Below are positions 59,592 through 64,000 of a DNA stretch of 64,000 nucleotides, piece after piece. Origin of the DNA: Heterocephalus glaber (Eukaryota > Chordata > Mammalia > Rodentia > Bathyergidae). The position numbers were made by a program, and so were the translations under genes. The stretch is from contig NW_004624854.1 of the NCBI RefSeq assembly GCF_000247695.1, positions 3,634,939 through 3,698,938 of the forward strand, in the 5' to 3' direction. Position 1 is the first letter of the stretch; each line of letters starts with the position of its first letter. The notes below the pieces were generated by a model. That model was not told where the DNA came from. It ran no database searches and saw nothing but the letters and a program-made list of their open reading frames with translations.

Positions 59592-60642
59592 ATGAGAAGA
59601 CATATAAACAAGCCTCAGAACCATACTTCCAGATCACCTAGAGCAACCCTAAAGGGAAACGAGATGGAACACTGATACTCAACCACCTGGACTCTCTGAA
59701 CTAGCAACAAAAGAGGATCTGGAAAAAAATGAAATCAGAAATAATTTCTCACATAACAGCAGAGATTGTTCCCATAGTGCTTGCATGAATAATAAATCTA
59801 GAGAGGACATAGATTAAAAAAATAGAGGAGCTGAGGAACATGATAGAATCCCAACACAGGAAACAAATGGAATCCATAAAACAGATGCAAACAGATTTCC
59901 AGGAGATTAAAAACTCCATTGAAAGGCTATGCAGCAGAATGAGCCAATGTGAGGACAGAATTTCAGATATAGAAGATAAAATTGCAATTTGTGACCAGGA
60001 AAAGAAAAATTGCTTTAAAACTGTAAGGGACCACAAGAAATCAATCCAGCAGCCACTAGATGATGCAAAGAAGAATAACATAAGCCTGATTGGAGTCAAT
60101 GAAGAAACAGGAGAGTGCAGATGACATAAAAAACCTGTTCACAGAAGTGATGGCAGAAAACTTCCCAAGCAGGGAAAAAGAACTTCACATACAGATCAGT
60201 GAGGCACATAGGACTCCAACTAGCCCTGATCAAAAAAAAATCCACATATAGGCATATAATCATTAAGATTTCAGAAAGTAAACAGAAGAACAAAGTTCTA
60301 CAAGCAGTTAGAAAAAAGAAATAAATCACATACAAAGGAAAGCTCATCAGAATCACAGCAGACTTCTCAATGCAAACACTCAAGGCAAGAAGAGCTTGGA
60401 GTGATGTATTGCAAGCCCAAAAGGAAAACAACCTCCAACCCAGATTGATGTACCCTGCAAAACTATCATTCAAAATTGATGGAGAAATAAGATACTTTCA
60501 GGACAAACAGCACCTTAGGAACTTCATGAATACCAAACCAGCACTCCAAAAACTTTTAGACAATATCCTAGGAACAGATAATGAGGATCACAACACCAGG
60601 AAGCCCAGCAGAATGAATCCATTAGGCACGACAAGAAATTAA
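59592..60642 (+). pseudogene. LINE-1 copy B ORF1 (broken)
   Basis: Starts MRRHINKPQNHTSRSPRAT, with a stop about 27 codons in. The coiled-coil part is open at 59840-60124 (MQTDFQEIKNSIERLCSRMS, then CEDRISDIEDKIA). After a frameshift, the conserved C-terminal domain is at 60370-60642 (LSFKIDGEIRYFQDKQHLRN, ending MNPLGTTRN). The length of 350 codons is normal for L1 ORF1. Confidence 0.92.
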
Positions 60643-60678
60643 ATGCAAAGGGGGAAAATCCAACAAAAAGAAAAAGTC

Positions 60679-63600
60679 ATGACAAGGATAAGTCAATACG
60701 TATCAGTTATAACCATCAATGTTAATGGTCCCAATTCACCAATCAAAAGAAATAGACTGGCAGATTGGGTCAAGAAGCAAGATCCAAAAATATGTTGCAT
60801 ACAAGAAACACACTTAATTCAAAAAGAAACTTAAACTCTGAAAGTTAAAGGGTGGAAAAGAATACTCCGTGTGACAGGAACCAGAAAAAAACCAGGAGTA
60901 GCTATCCTCTTTGCAAATCAAGTGGATTTCAAAACAACACTGATTAAGAGAGACAAAGCAGGACACTATATTCTTCTAAAGGGAACAATCCAAGAGGAAA
61001 ATATGACAACAATAAACATGTATGCACCAAACAATAGTGCACCCAGCTATGTAAAATAAATACTTACATGAAAAGTCAAATAAGCACTAATACAATAGTA
61101 TTAACGGACCTCAATATCCCACTGTCACAAATAGATGGATCAACTAGACAAAATTAAGCAACAGAATACTAGAACTCAAACAAACTCTTGAACAAATGAA
61201 CTTAACAGATGTTTGCAGAGTGTTACACCCTGCAAAATCAGAATACACATTGTTTTCAGCTGCACATGGTTGTTCTCCAAAATAGGCCACATACTAGCTC
61301 ATGGAACATATTTAGTTAATGGCAAAGGAATTGAAGTTATCCCCTGAATGTTATCAGACCATTGTGCAATGAAATTGGAGATCAATAGCAAAAGAAACTG
61401 GAAAAATTTCATAAACACATGGAAATTGAACAACATACTTATAAATAACCAATGAGTCACAGAGGAAATTAAAGAAGAAACCAGACAATTCCTTCAATTA
61501 AATGACAATGACAATACAACATATCGGAATCTATGGGACACAATGAAAGCAGTCTTACAAAGGAAATTCATAGCAGTGAATACTCATATTAGGAAAACAG
61601 AGTAACCCCAATTAAACAACCTAATGCTGAACCTCAAGCTCCTAGAAAAAGAAGAGCAGGACAAACCCAAAGCTCATACAAGAGAGGAAATTATAAAGAT
61701 CAGAGCAGAAATCAATGCAATGGAGACTAAGAGAATAATACAAAAAATCAATGAAGCCAAGAGTTGGCTCTTCAAAAGAATAAACAAAATTGACAAACCC
61801 TTAGCCAACCTTATCAGAAAAAGGAAAGAAAAGGCCCAAACCCATGCACTTAGGGATGAAATTACAATGGACACACCAGAAATCCAGGGGATCATCAATA
61901 CCTACTTCGAGAACCTATATGCCAATAAAATGGAAAACACAGGAGAAATCCACAGATTTCTAGAAACCTGTGAAGTACCAAAATTGAACGAAGAAGGCCT
62001 AAAAATTCTAAACAACCCAATATCAATCAATGAAATTGAAAACTTAATTGAAAACTTACCAACTAAGAAAAGCCTGGGCCCTGATGGCTTCACTTCTGAA
62101 TTCTACAAGACATTTAGAGAGGAACTATTGCCACTACTGTTTAAACTCTTCAATGAAATGGAAAGGGAAGCAATACTCCCTAATTCATTCCTGGAAGCAA
62201 GCATCATCTTGATCCCCAAAACAGAGAAAGACCCAACTCAAAAAGCAAACTATAGGCCGATCTCACTAATGAACATAGATGCAAAAATCCTTAATAAGAT
62301 ACTGGCAAACAGAATACAGGAGATCATCAAGAAGATCCTACACCCTGACCAAGTGAGATTTATCACAGGGATGCAGGGATGTTTGAACACATGCAAATCA
62401 CTAAATGCAATACACTATATCAATAGAGCCAAGGGCAAAAACCACATGATGATCTCAATAGATGCAGAAAAACATTTGACAAAATGCAACACACTTTTAC
62501 GATAAAAGCCCTAGAAAAAATTGGAATATAGACAATCTCTACTTCAATCTGATAAAATCTGTCTATAAAAAACCAACAGCCAATTTCATACTAAATGGTC
62601 ACAAACTGAAATTCTTCACACTAAAATCAGGAACAAGACAATGATGTCCACTATGACCACTCCTGTTCAATATAGTTTTCGAAGCATTAGCCATGGCAAT
62701 TAGACAAGAGAATGAAATAAAAGGAATAAAGATAGGAAAGGAAGAAGTCAAATTGTCGTTATTTGCAGTTGACATGATACTCTGTATAGAAGACCCCAAG
62801 AACTCCACCAAAAGTCTTCTAGATTTAATAACCAAATTCAGTCAAGTAGCTGGATACAAGGTCAACGCACAAAAATAAATAGCTTTCATCTACATGAACA
62901 ACAGAATCACTGAGAAAGAAATAGGGCAAACAATTCCTTTCACAATAGCCTCTAAATAACTGAAATATCTAGGAATCAACCTAATAAAAGAAATCAAACA
63001 CCTCTTCTCTGAAAACTGTAGCACTCTGAAAAGAGAGTTTGAAGATGATATCAGAAAATAGAAACACATCCCTTGCACCTGGGTAGGAAGAATCAACATA
63101 GTGAAAATAGCCATACTTCCAAAACTGCTGTCTAGATTCAATGAAATCCCAATTGAAATACCAGCAGCATACTTCATGGACTTTGAGAAGGCAATCCAAA
63201 AATTCATTTGGAACAAGAAGAGACCCAGAATAGCAAAAGCAATTCTAGGTAACAGAAACAAGGCAGGGGGTATTACAACTCCCAACTTGAATCTATACTA
63301 CAAAGCTACTGTGATAAAAACAGCATGGTACTGGCAAAGAAACAGACCTGAGGACCAGTGGAACAGATTAGAAGATGCAGAAACAACTCCAGACACACTC
63401 AGCCACCTCATCTTCAGCACAGGATCCAATCACCCTCACTGGAGGAAAGATAGCCTCTTTACTAATTGGTGATGGAAAAACTGGGTTTCAACTGGCAAAA
63501 GACTACAACTAGACCTATGTCTCTCACCATGCACTAAACTAAAATCTAAATGGATTAAAGTTCTAAATATTAAAACACAAACACTAAACCAGCTGGACAA

Positions 63601-64000
63601 GAGTTTAGGAAGAACTCTTGAAGATGTTGGTGTAGGAAAAGATTTTATGAGCAAAATCTCAGTTGCCTGTGAACGAGCACAAACAAACAACAAGTGGAAT
63701 CTCTTCTTATTAAAAAGCTTCTTCACAGCAAGAGAAACAACCAACAGTGTGAAAAGACAAGATACAATGTGGGAAAAAATTTTGACTAGCTGTCTCTCAG
63801 ACAAAAGTCTTCTATCTAGGATCTATAAAGCTCTTAAAAAAATCAGACCTCCCAAATTTAAAGACCCAATCCAAAAATGGGCATCTGAAATAAACAGACA
63901 TTTCTCAGACAAAGAAGTAGTAATAGCAAATAAACATAGGAAAAAATGTTCAACATCACTGGTCATTCGAGAGATGCAAATGAAAACAACACTGAGATTC
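60679..64000 (+). pseudogene. LINE-1 copy B ORF2 (broken, partial)
   Basis: Start codon at 60679 (MTRISQYVSVITINVNGPNS). The endonuclease Glu is kept (CIQETHLIQ) but GDLN has become TDLN near 61105. The best-preserved piece is 61624-62505 (293 codons): linker, [40 protein letters not shown] and SIDAEK (motif A Asp). Motif C at 62693-62878 reads [12 protein letters not shown], with FADD changed to FAVD. C-terminal pieces at 63101-63472 include [20 protein letters not shown]. It is inactive. The C-terminal end lies outside the window. Confidence 0.93.

Larger units (their letters stand above)
59507..64000 (+). mobile_element. LINE-1 copy B (3' end beyond window)
   Basis: Leader gaggcttctgggccaacgta to 59591, ORF1, a 36-base spacer, and ORF2 running to the window edge within the Cys-rich C-terminal region ([20 protein letters not shown]). 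It is closely similar to the minus-strand copy at 2850-8101 along its whole length, including the short leader. It carries scattered stops and frameshifts. Confidence 0.93.

Noticed and set aside
61624..62505. Functional 293-codon reverse transcriptase gene
   Set aside because: It is an internal piece of L1 ORF2, bounded by frameshifts, with the RT motif C mutated downstream.

Overview
This window is intergenic or deep-intronic mammalian DNA. It is AT-rich and built mostly from retrotransposons of several ages. I find no host protein-coding gene with a credible multi-exon structure, and no rRNA, functional tRNA, CRISPR array or bacterial operon. The organism is most likely a rodent. Seven to nine short tRNA-related SINEs of the ID type, a B1 SINE and a B1-ID composite occur together with LINE-1 and MaLR LTRs. 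Murine B2 is absent and the ID consensus is not the usual mouse or rat one, so I favour a non-murid rodent (castorimorph or squirrel-related); the species is not resolved. One 151-base run of N (8240-8390) is an assembly gap.

Layout. 1-2050: fragments of very old L1 (minus strand), a B1 fragment and an ID with clean target-site duplications (TSDs). 2850-8101: a 5.25-kb LINE-1 on the minus strand containing both ORFs and flanked by a 12-bp TSD, with frameshifts and stops. 8400-17880: mostly unrecognised AT-rich DNA with a retroviral-type LTR (about 9575-10365), a B1, microsatellites, an old L1M 3' region and IDs. 17880-24330: a chain of old L1 pieces (plus strand) and a younger L1 3' end. 24330-24455: a small inverted-repeat DNA transposon. 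25900-29900: ID, MaLR-like LTRs, a hAT-like relic and a B1-ID composite. 31640-32110: two mariner transposase relics in opposite orientation. 32250-35800: old L1 copies. 36574-36637: a tiny U2 snRNA pseudogene with a 16-bp TSD. 38990-43010: an older 4-kb L1 on the minus strand carrying an ID. 46370-46790: L1M ORF1. 47165-47335: an isolated CpG-dense patch. 48590-49750: a three-level nest (old LTR, younger MaLR LTR, L1 3' end). 54320-55369: an L1 with a 5' inversion. 55370-64000: two L1 copies in the same orientation. The first breaks off inside its reverse transcriptase domain exactly where the second begins, and the second runs off the window.

The coding capacity is that of LINE-1: ORF1 (RNA-binding coiled-coil chaperone) and ORF2 (endonuclease, reverse transcriptase, Cys-rich C-terminus). 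Every copy here is broken by stops or frameshifts, and two have lost a catalytic residue, so none looks able to move. The SINEs, the U2 fragment and probably the MaLR-era debris record past use of L1-type or retroviral enzymes. I do not see a new multi-gene system. The most interesting signals are structural: the U2 mini-pseudogene, the inverted mariner relics, the nested LTR/L1, the twin-priming L1, the tandem L1 junction and the CpG-dense patch.
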